From an uncultured Collinsella sp. (GTDB taxonomy: Bacteria > Actinomycetota > Coriobacteriia > Coriobacteriales > Coriobacteriaceae), in contig CALHWR010000099.1 of assembly GCA_938036665.1 (NCBI GenBank), forward strand, positions 1 through 24,676: a DNA stretch of 24,676 nucleotides. The letters are read 5' to 3'. The notes beneath the pieces were generated by a model that was given only the letters and a program-made list of their open reading frames with translations, made no database searches and was not told where the DNA came from. Of this stretch, positions 7,978 to 16,614 are shown one piece after another. Position numbers and translations under genes: made by a program. Position 1 is the first letter of the stretch; every line of letters starts with the position of its first letter.

Positions 7978-9498
7978 GTGAGAGAGGAGAGCCCCCGACA
8001 AGGTATGAGGAGGCCCGACTCGGACCGTGCTTCCTCGCGGCGTAGCACACCGCGTTCCGGTCGCGGCGGGCGGTCGTTTAGCGAACGCTATATTGCCGGC
8101 GTTCCCGCCCGCATCATGCGCCCCCGTCTGATATTCATGGCCTGTCTGTTTATCTTGGTGTGTTTTGGCCTGCTGATGGTGTACTCGGCGTCTTCGGTCG
8201 AGGCGCTGCACGAGAATGGCTCAGCGACGTTTTTTCTGGGTCGACAGGCTGCGTTTGCCGTGGTCGGTGTTCTGGCGCTGATTGCCATCGTGCGCGTTTT
8301 TCCGGACAGCTGGTTTGGGGAGGATGTGCTCAGGATCTTCCTCATAGGCATGATAGGGCTACTGTTTCTGGTGTTCTTGGTGGGCAGCGGCAGCCGTGGC
8401 GCCACGCGCTGGCTCAACATCGCCGGCATTCAGTTCCAGCCTTCCGAGTTTTTAAAGCCATTTGCCATTGCGTATTCGGCCATCATGCTCGATCGCTTCT
8501 TTTCGCCCGGTGGCAACATCAACGAATTCCTTCGCAAGATGGGCATCTACCTGGGCATTTCGCTCTTTCTGATCTTTATCCAGCCCGATTTCGGTACCGT
8601 CCTGATCATCCTGTTGACCCTCATGTGCATGGCGTTGTTTGCGGGTCTCGATCCCAGATTTATCATCGGCGTGCTAATCTTCGGCATTCTCGTGATCGTG
8701 ATTGCGCTTGTCGCAGAGCCATACCGTATGGTGCGTATTCAGGTTGCCTTGAACCCTTGGGCCGACGAGTATGGTGACGGCTATCAGGCCACGCTTGCCA
8801 TCATGGCCTTTGCCTCGGGCGGTCTGTTCGGCCGTGGCATCGGCAACTCAACCATGAAGTACTCGTATCTGCCCGAGGCGCACAATGACTACATCCTGGC
8901 CATCATTGGCGAGGAAGTCGGTTTTGTCGGAACCGTCCTGTTCTTCTTGGTGTTTGCGATGCTGATCTACTCGGCGTTTCGCATTGCCGAGCAGGCGACC
9001 GATCGTCGGGGCGCGCTTATGGCGTCTGGCTCCGCGGTCATTCTCGCGGTGCAGTTTTTGATTAACGCGCTTGGCATCCTCAACGTGTTTCCCATGACGG
9101 GCAAACCGTTGCCGTTTATTAGCTACGGCGGTTCGTCGATTATCGTGTCGCTTATGCTTGCCGGGTTGATTCTGCGCGTTTCGTACGAGAGCGCCCGCCG
9201 CGATGAGTATGACCGCCGCCGTGAGAGCTTTGCCGTTATGGACGAGAGCACCGCCGGCGTGGCCCATGTGCGCGGTGAACGACCTTCGCGTAGCGGCTTT
9301 ACCGTTCTGGATGGCTCTGCGACCGAGCCGGCAGCTCGTCCACGTCCGCGGACGGCGCCGCAAGGTCGTCCGCAGCGCCCCAGCCCTCGCAGCGCGGGCG
9401 GCGGATATAATCGAATCGATTTGAACTCGGACCCGTCGGCGCGTTTGCGCACCGACGACCAGGGACCGCGTGTACGAAGGGACTACCATGACCGATAA
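7978..9498 (+). CDS. ftsW: Septal peptidoglycan glycosyltransferase FtsW (SEDS family)
   Basis: A SEDS-family membrane protein of about 506 residues that polymerises lipid II at the septum together with FtsI. An Arg/Ser-rich cytoplasmic tail (1-48) precedes about ten membrane segments. The FQPSEFLKP motif, the acidic extracellular loop and the late SYGGSS motif are present. A second long tail of about 100 residues, rich in Arg, Pro and Ser, follows the last membrane helix. I chose the GTG at 7978 because GGGG lies about 6 bp upstream. A TTG at 7972 and an ATG at 8005 are alternatives. Its 3' end overlaps murG by 11 bp. Confidence 0.93.
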   Translation: MREESPRQGMRRPDSDRASSRRSTPRSGRGGRSFSERYIAGVPARIMRPRLIFMACLFILVCFGLLMVYSASSVEALHENGSATFFLGRQAAFAVVGVLALIAIVRVFPDSWFGEDVLRIFLIGMIGLLFLVFLVGSGSRGATRWLNIAGIQFQPSEFLKPFAIAYSAIMLDRFFSPGGNINEFLRKMGIYLGISLFLIFIQPDFGTVLIILLTLMCMALFAGLDPRFIIGVLIFGILVIVIALVAEPYRMVRIQVALNPWADEYGDGYQATLAIMAFASGGLFGRGIGNSTMKYSYLPEAHNDYILAIIGEEVGFVGTVLFFLVFAMLIYSAFRIAEQATDRRGALMASGSAVILAVQFLINALGILNVFPMTGKPLPFISYGGSSIIVSLMLAGLILRVSYESARRDEYDRRRESFAVMDESTAGVAHVRGERPSRSGFTVLDGSATEPAARPRPRTAPQGRPQRPSPRSAGGGYNRIDLNSDPSARLRTDDQGPRVRRDYHDR

Positions 9499-10603
9499 GA
9501 TGACCGTTGCTATTGCAGCCGGCGGCACGGCAGGACACATTAACCCCGCGCTCGCTTTGGCCGAGGAGCTGCATGACCGTGGCCACCACGTTGTGTTCGT
9601 GGGCCAGTCGCGCAAGCTCGAGGGTCGTCTGGTCCCCGAGGCTGGGTTTGATTTTGTGCCCATTACGGTCACGGGCTTCGACCGCTCCCGTCCCTGGACG
9701 GCGCTGACCTCGCTGTGGCGTGTCAACAAGGCCAAGCGTGCGCTCGCCAGTCATTTCTCAAAGGTCGGCAAGCCCGATGCTGCCATCGGTTTTGGTGCCT
9801 ATGTCGAGGTTCCGCTGCTGGGGTGGTGCAAGGGCGCAGGCGTTCCGTATCTGCTACATGAGCAGAACTCTGTTCCGGGCCTGGCCAACAAGATGATGAA
9901 CTCCCACGCCGCTCGCGTGTGCATCTCGGTGCCGGCAGCGCGCTCGGTCTTTGAGCGCGAAGGTGACCCTGACCACGTGCTCATGACCGGCAACCCCGTA
10001 CGTCGCTCGGTGATCGAGGGCGATCGCGCTCGCGGTCGCAAGACGCTCGGCGTGCCCGAGGACGCGACGCTGCTGCTCGTCTTTGGCGGTTCACTTGGCG
10101 CCCAGCACCTCAACGAGCGCGCGGTTTCGCTCAAAAACGAGCTGCTTTCGCGCAAGAACCTCTATGTGTTGCATTCGACGGGTGCCGACGGCTTTGAGGA
10201 GACCGAGCGCGCTTTGGCGCTGACGCCCGAGGAGGCGAAGCGTTACCGCGTCCAGCCTTACATCGACAACATGGGCGATATGCTGGCTGCTGCCGATTTG
10301 GTGCTCTCGCGTTCGGGTGCATCGAGCGTGGCCGAGATCGCTGCGCTCGCCGTGCCCTCGATACTCGTGCCGTATCCGCATGCGACGGCCGACCACCAAA
10401 CCACCAATGCCCGTTATCTGGTCGACGCCGGGGCCGGCGTGCTCTGTGCCGATGCCGATATCGACGGTTCTGCCTTTGCCGATGAGCTGCTGCACCTGGT
10501 CGATGACGCGGCAGAGCGCGACGTCATGCGTCAGGCGGCGCGTGGTCTGGCTCAGGATAGGGCCGCCGCTCTTCTGGCCGATGCGGTAGAGGGTTTGCGT
10601 TAG
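9488..10603 (+). CDS. murG: Lipid II synthase (GlcNAc transferase) MurG
   Basis: A 371-residue peripheral membrane glycosyltransferase (GT28) that adds GlcNAc to lipid I, producing lipid II. The N-terminal GGTAGHINPALA loop (12-23), HEQNSVPG (124-131), a central FGGSLGAQ loop, and the C-terminal SRSGASSVAEIAAL with PYPHATADHQ UDP-GlcNAc-binding motifs are present. The ATG at 9488 follows GAAGGG (9476-9481) at 6-bp spacing and is preferred over an in-frame GTG at 9470. The overlap with ftsW suggests translational coupling. A gap of 97 bp follows before murC. Confidence 0.96.
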   Translation: MTDKMTVAIAAGGTAGHINPALALAEELHDRGHHVVFVGQSRKLEGRLVPEAGFDFVPITVTGFDRSRPWTALTSLWRVNKAKRALASHFSKVGKPDAAIGFGAYVEVPLLGWCKGAGVPYLLHEQNSVPGLANKMMNSHAARVCISVPAARSVFEREGDPDHVLMTGNPVRRSVIEGDRARGRKTLGVPEDATLLLVFGGSLGAQHLNERAVSLKNELLSRKNLYVLHSTGADGFEETERALALTPEEAKRYRVQPYIDNMGDMLAAADLVLSRSGASSVAEIAALAVPSILVPYPHATADHQTTNARYLVDAGAGVLCADADIDGSAFADELLHLVDDAAERDVMRQAARGLAQDRAAALLADAVEGLR

Positions 10604-10700
10604 TTAGACGGGATATCGTCGGTCGCCCTCGCGCTGATGCGGTAGGTGCGGTACAGTTAACGGGTTACAGGCAGTGTTTACGCAAGGAGTACACGAGCAC

Positions 10701-12119
10701 ATGGCTGATTCCCAGACTGCAACCTCCGCGCCCGAGTTTAAGAGCGCCCACTTTATCGGTATCGGCGGCGCCGGCATGAGCGGCATCGCCCTCGTTCTGC
10801 ACGAGCGCGGTTATGCCGTTACCGGCTCCGACCTTAAGACGTCACGTTATATCCGCCAGCTTACCCGCGCTGGTGTGAAGGTGCACGTGGGCCATGAGGC
10901 AGCCACGATCGACGAGGTCAAGCCCGACGTGGTTGTTGTCTCCACCGCTATTCCGGAGTCCAACCCTGAGCTCGTTCGCGCTCGCGAGCTTGGTATTCCC
11001 GTGTGGCCCCGTGCCAAGATGCTCTCTGCTTTGGGCCACGGCTACACCACCGTCGCTGTTGCCGGCACGCATGGCAAGACCACCACGTCTTCGATGTGCG
11101 CCACTATGCTCGACCGCATGGGTCTGGATCCGAGTTTCTTGATCGGCGGCATCGTCGAGGGCTATGACACGAACGGCAAGAACGGCTCGGGCGACTACTT
11201 TGTCGCCGAGGCCGACGAGTCCGACAGCTCCTTCCTGTTCCTGAACCCCAACGTGGTCATTGTGACCAACGTCGAGGCCGACCACCTCGATCACTACTCG
11301 GGTATCGAGGAGATCGAGGCAACTTTCGCCAAATTCATGAGCCTGGTGGGCGAGGACGGCACCGTCATCGTCTGCGGCGAGGACCCGCATCTGGTCGAGC
11401 TCGCCAAGTCGACGGGCCGTCACGTGCTTTCCTACGGCTTTGCCGAGAGCAACGACATCGTCTGCGTGCACCCGGATGTCAAGGGCATCCAGAGTGACTT
11501 TATCGTTCGCTTTGAGGACGGCACTGAGCACGCTGTGGAGATCAAGAGCAATCCCGGTCGCCACAACATGCTCAACGCCACGGCCGTGCTCACCGTCGCC
11601 CATGTCCTGGGCCTTGACATCGACGCCGCCGCCAAGGCGCTCTCGAGCTTTGAGGGCGTCCGCCGTCGCTTTACCCACGTGGGCGATATCGATGGCATCA
11701 CCGTGGTCGATGATTACGGCCATCACCCCACCGAGATCAAGGCGACGCTTGCCGCCGCTTCGTCGCTGGGCTACAAGCACGTCGACGTCGTGTTCCAGCC
11801 GCACCGCTATTCGCGCCTGCAGGCCCTGTGCGACGACTTTGCCGATGCATTTGCCAATGCCGATAAACTGCTGCTGATTGATGTGTTCTCGGCTGGCGAG
11901 ATGCCCATTCCGGGTGTCACCTCTAAGATGCTCGCCGATACCGTGCGCGCCAAGCATCCTGGCAAGGAGGTCGTGTACTGCTCCAGCCGTCTTGAGCTCA
12001 ATCAGGAGCTCGAGCAGATGGTGGGCGAGGGCGACCTGCTGCTCACCATGGGTGCCGGCGACGTTACGACCGTCGGTCCCGAGTTCATTGAGTATCTGAC
12101 TGCCAAGAAAGACGCTTAA
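10701..12119 (+). CDS. murC: UDP-MurNAc:L-Ala ligase MurC
   Basis: A 472-residue cytoplasmic ligase that attaches L-alanine, the first stem-peptide residue, to UDP-MurNAc. The N-terminal IGIGGAGMSGIA motif (19-30) is diagnostic for MurC. It is followed by the ATP loop GTHGKTTTS (122-130), the EADESDSSF and NVEADHLDHY metal and substrate motifs, GRHNMLNA, and the C-terminal DDYGHHPTEI and FQPHRYSR motifs. The ATG at 10701 is 10 bp after AAGGAGT; an in-frame GTG at 10674 lacks such support. murB follows after 5 bp. Confidence 0.97.
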   Translation: MADSQTATSAPEFKSAHFIGIGGAGMSGIALVLHERGYAVTGSDLKTSRYIRQLTRAGVKVHVGHEAATIDEVKPDVVVVSTAIPESNPELVRARELGIPVWPRAKMLSALGHGYTTVAVAGTHGKTTTSSMCATMLDRMGLDPSFLIGGIVEGYDTNGKNGSGDYFVAEADESDSSFLFLNPNVVIVTNVEADHLDHYSGIEEIEATFAKFMSLVGEDGTVIVCGEDPHLVELAKSTGRHVLSYGFAESNDIVCVHPDVKGIQSDFIVRFEDGTEHAVEIKSNPGRHNMLNATAVLTVAHVLGLDIDAAAKALSSFEGVRRRFTHVGDIDGITVVDDYGHHPTEIKATLAAASSLGYKHVDVVFQPHRYSRLQALCDDFADAFANADKLLLIDVFSAGEMPIPGVTSKMLADTVRAKHPGKEVVYCSSRLELNQELEQMVGEGDLLLTMGAGDVTTVGPEFIEYLTAKKDA

Positions 12120-12124
12120 GTCTA

Positions 12125-13036
12125 ATGGGTCTGTTTAACGCCGTCATGGCGCTCTCGGGCATGATCGACACGGATGTGATCGAGGACGAGCGCCTTGCGC
12201 GTCATACGAGCTATCGTATCGGCGGCAAGGCCGACCTCTTTGTGACGTGCCATAGCTATCATGCCCTCCGCCGCGCCGTGGCGGTGCTCGATCGCGAGCA
12301 GGTGCCGTGGGTCATCATCGGCAAGGGCTCCAATCTGCTGGTTGCCGATGGCGGTTATCGCGGTGCCGTCATTTCGCTCGGACGTGAGTTTCAGCGCACG
12401 GTTGTTGCCGATGACGGTTGTACGCTGACGGTCGGTGCGGGCGTGATGTTTGCGCGCCTGGTCAACGATGCCCTGTCGCGTAGCCTCTCGGGCCTTGAGT
12501 TTGCCGTTGGCATTCCTGGTTCGGTCGGCGGTGCGATATCTATGAATGCCGGCCCGCGGACCGAGTGGATTGGCTCGCTGGTTGAGGATGTCGTAACGTT
12601 TGACCCGGCATCCGGTATCAAGCATTATGCGGGGTCCGAGATCACTTGGGGCTACCGCGAATGTAGCCTTCCCCGCAATGAGATCATCCTCGAGTGCGTG
12701 CTCAAGCTTAAACCGGCGCCCAAGGCCGACATTCGCGAGCGCATGGAGCGGTACCTTACAAGGCGCAAGCGTACGCAGCCCATGGGTCGCGCATCCTGCG
12801 GGTCGGTCTTTCGCAACCCGCCCGATGCGAGTGTGGGCAAGCTTATCGAGGATTGTGGATTAAAGGGTTTTTCAATTGGCGGCGCGGAAGTCTCGCCCGT
12901 TCACGCTAATTTTATCGTTAATAACGGAACTGCCTCGGCCGATGACGTTGCCGCGGTTATCAGACATGTGCACGGAAAGGTGAGGGAGGCGTATGGCATC
13001 GAGCTCAGACCGGAAGTTAAATTCCTCGGCTTCTAG
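12125..13036 (+). CDS. murB: UDP-N-acetylenolpyruvoylglucosamine reductase MurB
   Basis: A 303-residue FAD-dependent reductase that turns UDP-GlcNAc-enolpyruvate into UDP-MurNAc. The FAD-binding IGKGSNLLV (65-73) and PGSVGGAISMNAG (131-143) motifs are clear. The expected catalytic residues are present: R178 in the YRE motif, S227 in CGSVFRNP, and a glutamate near the C terminus in the PEV motif (E297). The short single-segment C-terminal layout fits type II MurB. The Shine-Dalgarno is poor, so expression is probably coupled to murC. The end overlaps ftsQ by 44 bp. Confidence 0.96.
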   Translation: MGLFNAVMALSGMIDTDVIEDERLARHTSYRIGGKADLFVTCHSYHALRRAVAVLDREQVPWVIIGKGSNLLVADGGYRGAVISLGREFQRTVVADDGCTLTVGAGVMFARLVNDALSRSLSGLEFAVGIPGSVGGAISMNAGPRTEWIGSLVEDVVTFDPASGIKHYAGSEITWGYRECSLPRNEIILECVLKLKPAPKADIRERMERYLTRRKRTQPMGRASCGSVFRNPPDASVGKLIEDCGLKGFSIGGAEVSPVHANFIVNNGTASADDVAAVIRHVHGKVREAYGIELRPEVKFLGF

Positions 13037-14249
13037 AGCATCGAAACCCACCTTCCGCCGCGCCGGAGGGCGTTCCGGCGCGCCTGCCAAACCTCAACGC
13101 AATACCGTCGCGCACTCTAAGTCTGTCGGGCATGCTCGACAGGCCAGTCGTCCGGTCGTCGGCTCGCAGCTCGGTAATCGTCCGGCCGCAAAAAAGTCCT
13201 CGCGTCCCTCGGTGACGTCAAAGCCTGTTATGGGCGCCAAGCCTGCCCGTCCCATGGCAACTCCCAAGCCCTCGACGGGAACTAAAGCGGCGCGTCCAGG
13301 CCGCACGCTGGGCGCATCGAAACCGCGCTCGCTGACATCGGTGCCGGCTACCGCCAAGAAGCCTTCGAGTAAAAAAGGCTTCAACCCGTTATCTTCACTT
13401 GGAGCGATGGCAAATAAAACATCAGACGCCGCTTCTGTCGTTACAGGCAAAGGCAAAATCGTGGGCGGCGTTTTGGCCGTCTTGGCCGTGCTCGTCGTCG
13501 TTGTCATCGTGGTGATCAACTCTGGATTGTTTACTGCCACTGATATTCAGATTCAAGGCAGCGAGCATGTGACGAAGCACGATGCTATCCAGCTGATCGA
13601 CTTGCCCGAGGGAACGTCGCTTTTTAACGTCGATCCCGACCAGATTACCGAGGATCTCAAGCAAAACCCGTGGGTCTCGGGCGTAGATGTCCAGCGCCAG
13701 TTTCCCCATACGCTTATCATCACGCCGACGGAGCGTAAAGTTATCGCCATTGCATATATCAGCTCCGACGACCTTGCCTGGGCTATCGGAGACGATGACA
13801 CCTGGATCGCCCCGCTGTCGACGTCGGTCGAAGTGGACGACCAGGGCAACGTCATCACGACAGGGCAGGGCTCAAATACCTTGACCGGAATCGATGCCGC
13901 GCTGGCGCTCGCCAAGCATTATGGCGCGGTGTTGTTGACTGATGTCTCGACGGATGTCGCTCCGGTTTCCGGCCAGGCGGTGAACTCCAAAGCCGTTAAG
14001 GCCGGCCTGGATTATGTGCGTGGTTTTTCGAGCGAGTTCTTGGGACAAGTCAAGGATATTTCCACGCCTTCGGTCGAAGCCATCTCGGCAAACCTCAATA
14101 ACGGCATTGAGGTGTCGCTGGGCGATTCGGGCGATATCGCCAAGAAGGAACGCGTAGTCACCAAGTTGCTTTCGCAGGTAGAGGGCGTAACGTATATCAA
14201 TGTGCGCTCTCCGGGCAACTACACATTTAGAAATGCTCCGACCTCGTAG
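12993..14249 (+). CDS. ftsQ: Division protein FtsQ/DivIB
   Basis: A 418-residue bitopic membrane protein, clearly longer than typical FtsQ. Residues 1-150 form a basic, low-complexity cytoplasmic tail with repeated KPxxxxKPARP-like units. A membrane segment (about 156-177) is followed by an extracellular POTRA domain (about 182-250: FTATDIQIQGSEHVTK, then LPEGTSLFNVD and NPWVSGVDVQRQFPHTL) and the FtsQ C-terminal domain. FtsQ links FtsZ-ring assembly to FtsL, its partner and FtsW-FtsI. The start at 12993 lies within the murB end and follows GGTGAGGGAGG. A later start cannot be excluded, because the tail is low complexity. ftsZ follows after 199 bp. Confidence 0.9.
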   Translation: MASSSDRKLNSSASRASKPTFRRAGGRSGAPAKPQRNTVAHSKSVGHARQASRPVVGSQLGNRPAAKKSSRPSVTSKPVMGAKPARPMATPKPSTGTKAARPGRTLGASKPRSLTSVPATAKKPSSKKGFNPLSSLGAMANKTSDAASVVTGKGKIVGGVLAVLAVLVVVVIVVINSGLFTATDIQIQGSEHVTKHDAIQLIDLPEGTSLFNVDPDQITEDLKQNPWVSGVDVQRQFPHTLIITPTERKVIAIAYISSDDLAWAIGDDDTWIAPLSTSVEVDDQGNVITTGQGSNTLTGIDAALALAKHYGAVLLTDVSTDVAPVSGQAVNSKAVKAGLDYVRGFSSEFLGQVKDISTPSVEAISANLNNGIEVSLGDSGDIAKKERVVTKLLSQVEGVTYINVRSPGNYTFRNAPTS

Positions 14250-14448
14250 CGCTGGTTGATGCTTTGTTGAGGGGCCATACCACGCCGTTTATCTGGTTTG
14301 TTTGGTTTTCACGGTCAATTATTTGACTGATACGTTCATAATGTGCAAACATAATACGGTTTACCTTTGCATTTACTTTCAACCTGAAGGTTAATGTGCG
14401 CAGGGGTCGACCCATGCTATGGCTATAACCTTTGTTCGGAGGACCGAC
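14250..14448 (+). promoter_or_regulatory. AT-rich ftsZ upstream region, probable promoter
   Basis: This 199-bp gap is noticeably AT-richer than its surroundings and is among the longest non-coding stretches before ftsZ. It contains a TTGACT at 14323-14328, TTGCAT at 14367-14372 with GTTAAT 17 bases downstream, and two CATAAT hexamers (14337-14342 and 14350-14355). No single pair matches consensus at ideal spacing, so the exact promoter is undecided. AACCT-GA-AGGTT (14381-14392) is a short inverted repeat. The ftsZ Shine-Dalgarno GGAGGA is at 14438-14443. A separate ftsZ promoter is inferred from composition and length. Confidence 0.4.
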
Positions 14449-15603
14449 ATGCACGAGACAGAGATCAACAACTACCTTGCCGTCATTAAGGTGGTCGGCG
14501 TCGGCGGCGGCGGTACCAACGCGGTTAATCGAATGATCGAAGAGGGCATCCGCGGCGTCGAGTTTGTTGCCATCAACACCGATGCTCAGGCACTCGCGAT
14601 CTCTGATGCCGATATCAAGGTGCACATCGGCACCGACCTTACCCGCGGCCTGGGCGCCGGCGCCAATCCCGAGGTTGGCCGCAAGGCTGCCGATGAGTCC
14701 CGCGACGACATCGCCGAGGCGCTCGCTGGCGCCGACATGGTGTTTATCACCTGCGGCGAGGGCGGCGGCACCGGTACCGGCGCTGCTCCCATCGTTGCCG
14801 ATATCGCGATGAACGAGGTCGGCGCACTGACCGTCGCCGTCGTGACCAAGCCCTTCACCTTCGAGGGCCGCAAGCGTAAGAAGAGCGCCGAGGAGGGCAT
14901 CAAGACCCTCTCCGATTGCGTCGACACCATGATCGTCATTCCTAACGATAAGCTGCTCGACATCGCCGAGAAGAAGACCACCATGCTCGAGGCCTTCGCG
15001 ATTGCCGATGGCGTCCTTTCCCAGGGCACCCAGGGCATCACCGACCTCATCACCGTCCCCGGTATCATCAACCTGGACTTCGCCGATGTTAAGACCATCA
15101 TGAAGCAGGCCGGTACCGCCATGATGGGTATCGGTACCTCTTCTGGGGATACTCGTGCCGTCGACGCTGCCCAGCAGGCCATCTCCAGCCCGCTGCTCGA
15201 GAGCTCCATCGATGGTGCCACGCGCGTGCTGCTCTCCATCGCCGGTTCCAAGGACCTGGGCATCCAGGAGATCAGCGACGCCGCCGACGTTGTCGCCAAC
15301 GCCGTCGACCCCGAGGCCAACATCATCTTCGGTACCGTTGTCGACGAGTCCCTGGGCGATCAGGTGCGTATCACCGTCATCGCTACGGGCTTCTCCGACT
15401 CCAACGTCAACCGTCAGGATGAGCTCTTTGCTGCTCAGCAGTCTCAGAGCAAGGCCGCTGCCTCCGCTGAGCCGCAGCGCACCGCTCCGGCTGCCAGCCC
15501 GGCTCAGGCCGCTCCGACCCGCAACGTCGGTGGTACCGAGCTGCCCAACTTTGGCAACGACCAGTTCGAGCTTCCCGACTTCCTGAAGCGCGGTAGCTTC
15601 TAG
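14449..15603 (+). CDS. ftsZ: Cell division GTPase FtsZ
   Basis: A 384-residue tubulin-like GTPase that polymerises into the Z ring at midcell. The N-terminal [15 protein letters not shown], the tubulin signature GGGTGTG (105-111), the T7-loop NLDFADVK and the C-terminal domain are all present. A variable Gln/Ala/Pro linker ends in a conserved peptide, ELPNFGND then [10 protein letters not shown], that in this lineage should bind SepF. The ATG at 14449 has GGAGGA 5 bp upstream; an in-frame ATG at 14419 lacks a Shine-Dalgarno. ftsA is absent, as usual in Actinomycetota. A strong terminator follows. Confidence 0.98.
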   Translation: MHETEINNYLAVIKVVGVGGGGTNAVNRMIEEGIRGVEFVAINTDAQALAISDADIKVHIGTDLTRGLGAGANPEVGRKAADESRDDIAEALAGADMVFITCGEGGGTGTGAAPIVADIAMNEVGALTVAVVTKPFTFEGRKRKKSAEEGIKTLSDCVDTMIVIPNDKLLDIAEKKTTMLEAFAIADGVLSQGTQGITDLITVPGIINLDFADVKTIMKQAGTAMMGIGTSSGDTRAVDAAQQAISSPLLESSIDGATRVLLSIAGSKDLGIQEISDAADVVANAVDPEANIIFGTVVDESLGDQVRITVIATGFSDSNVNRQDELFAAQQSQSKAAASAEPQRTAPAASPAQAAPTRNVGGTELPNFGNDQFELPDFLKRGSF

Positions 15604-15625
15604 TTCGTTTTTCTCAACGACCTGC

Positions 15626-15662
15626 ACGGGGTGTGTCCATTTGGATGCACCCCGTTTTGTTT
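15626..15662 (+). terminator. Intrinsic terminator of the ftsZ transcript
   Basis: CGGGGTG (15627-15633) pairs with CACCCCG (15648-15654). The stem continues through two wobble pairs and TCC/GGA to an ATTT loop, and is followed by TTTTGTTT. This is a clean Rho-independent terminator ending the murC-to-ftsZ part of the cluster and separating it from the pgeF-pst block. Confidence 0.88.
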
Positions 15663-15813
15663 CTCGTTTGTAAACGAAAGCCTCCAATCTCCTTACGTTC
15701 CCTTTACGTTTGGTCCCTACCGCTGCGGGTATCCTTTTAAGGAAGTATGACAGCCGTATAAACGCGGACTGCGCGGCGACGCCGCGGTACTTGTGTTATT
15801 AGGAGGCTTTAGT
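15663..15813 (+). promoter_or_regulatory. Leader of the pgeF-pst block with candidate PHO-box repeats
   Basis: The region holds a TCGTTT-GT-AAACGA palindrome (15664-15677), then TTACGTT twice at an 11-nt period (15693-15699 and 15704-15710), then a -10-like TATCCT (15730-15735). Direct repeats of about 11 nt in the -35 region are typical of PhoP/PhoB-family sites, and the downstream genes include pstSCAB-phoU. A phosphate-responsive promoter is therefore plausible. No good -35 hexamer is seen, as expected for an activator-dependent promoter. The repeats do not closely match any single published consensus. Confidence 0.4.
15772..15786 (+). other. GC-rich leader hairpin ahead of pgeF
   Basis: CGCGGCG-A-CGCCGCG is a perfect palindrome with 7-base arms, ending 14 bases before the pgeF Shine-Dalgarno AGGAGG (15801-15806). 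In RNA it would make a small, very stable stem-loop in the 5' leader. It has no T tract, so it is not a terminator. Confidence 0.5.
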
Positions 15814-16614
15814 ATGGCAGCACGTGCGGACAACGTTTCGCGTGTCGACCATGATGGAGTTACGTTGGTGGAGGGCGCGACATCCGATGTCCGCTTTGCC
15901 TTTACCGAGCGTACCGGTGGCGTTTCTGAAGATGCGTACTCCTCGCTCAACCTGGGCTCGCATGTAGGCGATGACCCCTTTGCTGTTCAAGAAAATCGTC
16001 GTCGAGCGCTCGAAGCTATGGGCGCCACTGAGTGCGAGCATAATCTGCTCGTGCCCAATCAGGTACATGGTGACCATATCGTTACGGTGACTTCGAACGG
16101 CGCCGACGATCTTGAGGCTGTTCGCGAGCAGATTGCCGAGGGCTGCGATGCCATCGTCTGTACGGCCCATGACGTGCCCGTGCTGCTCTGCTTTGCCGAC
16201 TGCGCTCCCGTGGTGCTGGTGGCCCCTGGCGGATTTGCCGTGGTGCACTCCGGTTGGAAGGGCACGATTGCACGTATTTCTGCCAAGGCGTGCCAGGCGC
16301 TTTGCGATGCTGCCGGCTGCGATGCGAGCGACGTTTCCGCCTATATCGGCCCCCATATCTTGGCTGACGAATATGAGGTATCCCAGGAACTCATGGATCG
16401 CTTTGCCGTCGAGTTCTCTTGCATCGATGCGAGTGCCTCTCGCATGCTCGATCTTTCCGCTGCCATTTGTGAGGCGCTGGTAGATGCCGGTGTGGACGCG
16501 GATAATATCGTGGATACCCAGCTTTCGACTGTGCGCCAGAACGACCGCTTTTATTCCTACCGTAACGAGGACGGCACCTGTGGGCGCCATGCTGCGATCG
16601 GCGTGATGCTATGA
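15814..16614 (+). CDS. pgeF: Peptidoglycan editing factor PgeF (multicopper oxidase-like / YfiH)
   Basis: A 266-residue protein of the YfiH/DUF152 (LACC1-like) family. The metal-ligand triad is visible: H85 in NQVHG, C130 in FADCAPV and H145 in VHSGWKG. The late YIGPHI and DTQLSTV...FYSYRNEDGTCGR motifs also match. In E. coli, PgeF prevents wrong amino acids such as L-Ser being kept at stem-peptide position 1; related proteins show purine nucleoside phosphorylase activity. The ATG at 15814 follows AGGAGG by 7 bp, and an in-frame GTG at 15793 is rejected. Its stop overlaps the pstS start as ATGA, so translation is coupled to phosphate uptake genes. Confidence 0.92.
   Translation: MAARADNVSRVDHDGVTLVEGATSDVRFAFTERTGGVSEDAYSSLNLGSHVGDDPFAVQENRRRALEAMGATECEHNLLVPNQVHGDHIVTVTSNGADDLEAVREQIAEGCDAIVCTAHDVPVLLCFADCAPVVLVAPGGFAVVHSGWKGTIARISAKACQALCDAAGCDASDVSAYIGPHILADEYEVSQELMDRFAVEFSCIDASASRMLDLSAAICEALVDAGVDADNIVDTQLSTVRQNDRFYSYRNEDGTCGRHAAIGVML

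Noticed and set aside
15747..15761. Four-codon ATG frame behind AAGGAAG in the pgeF leader
   Set aside because: Too short to judge and no attenuator structure follows. Probably chance.
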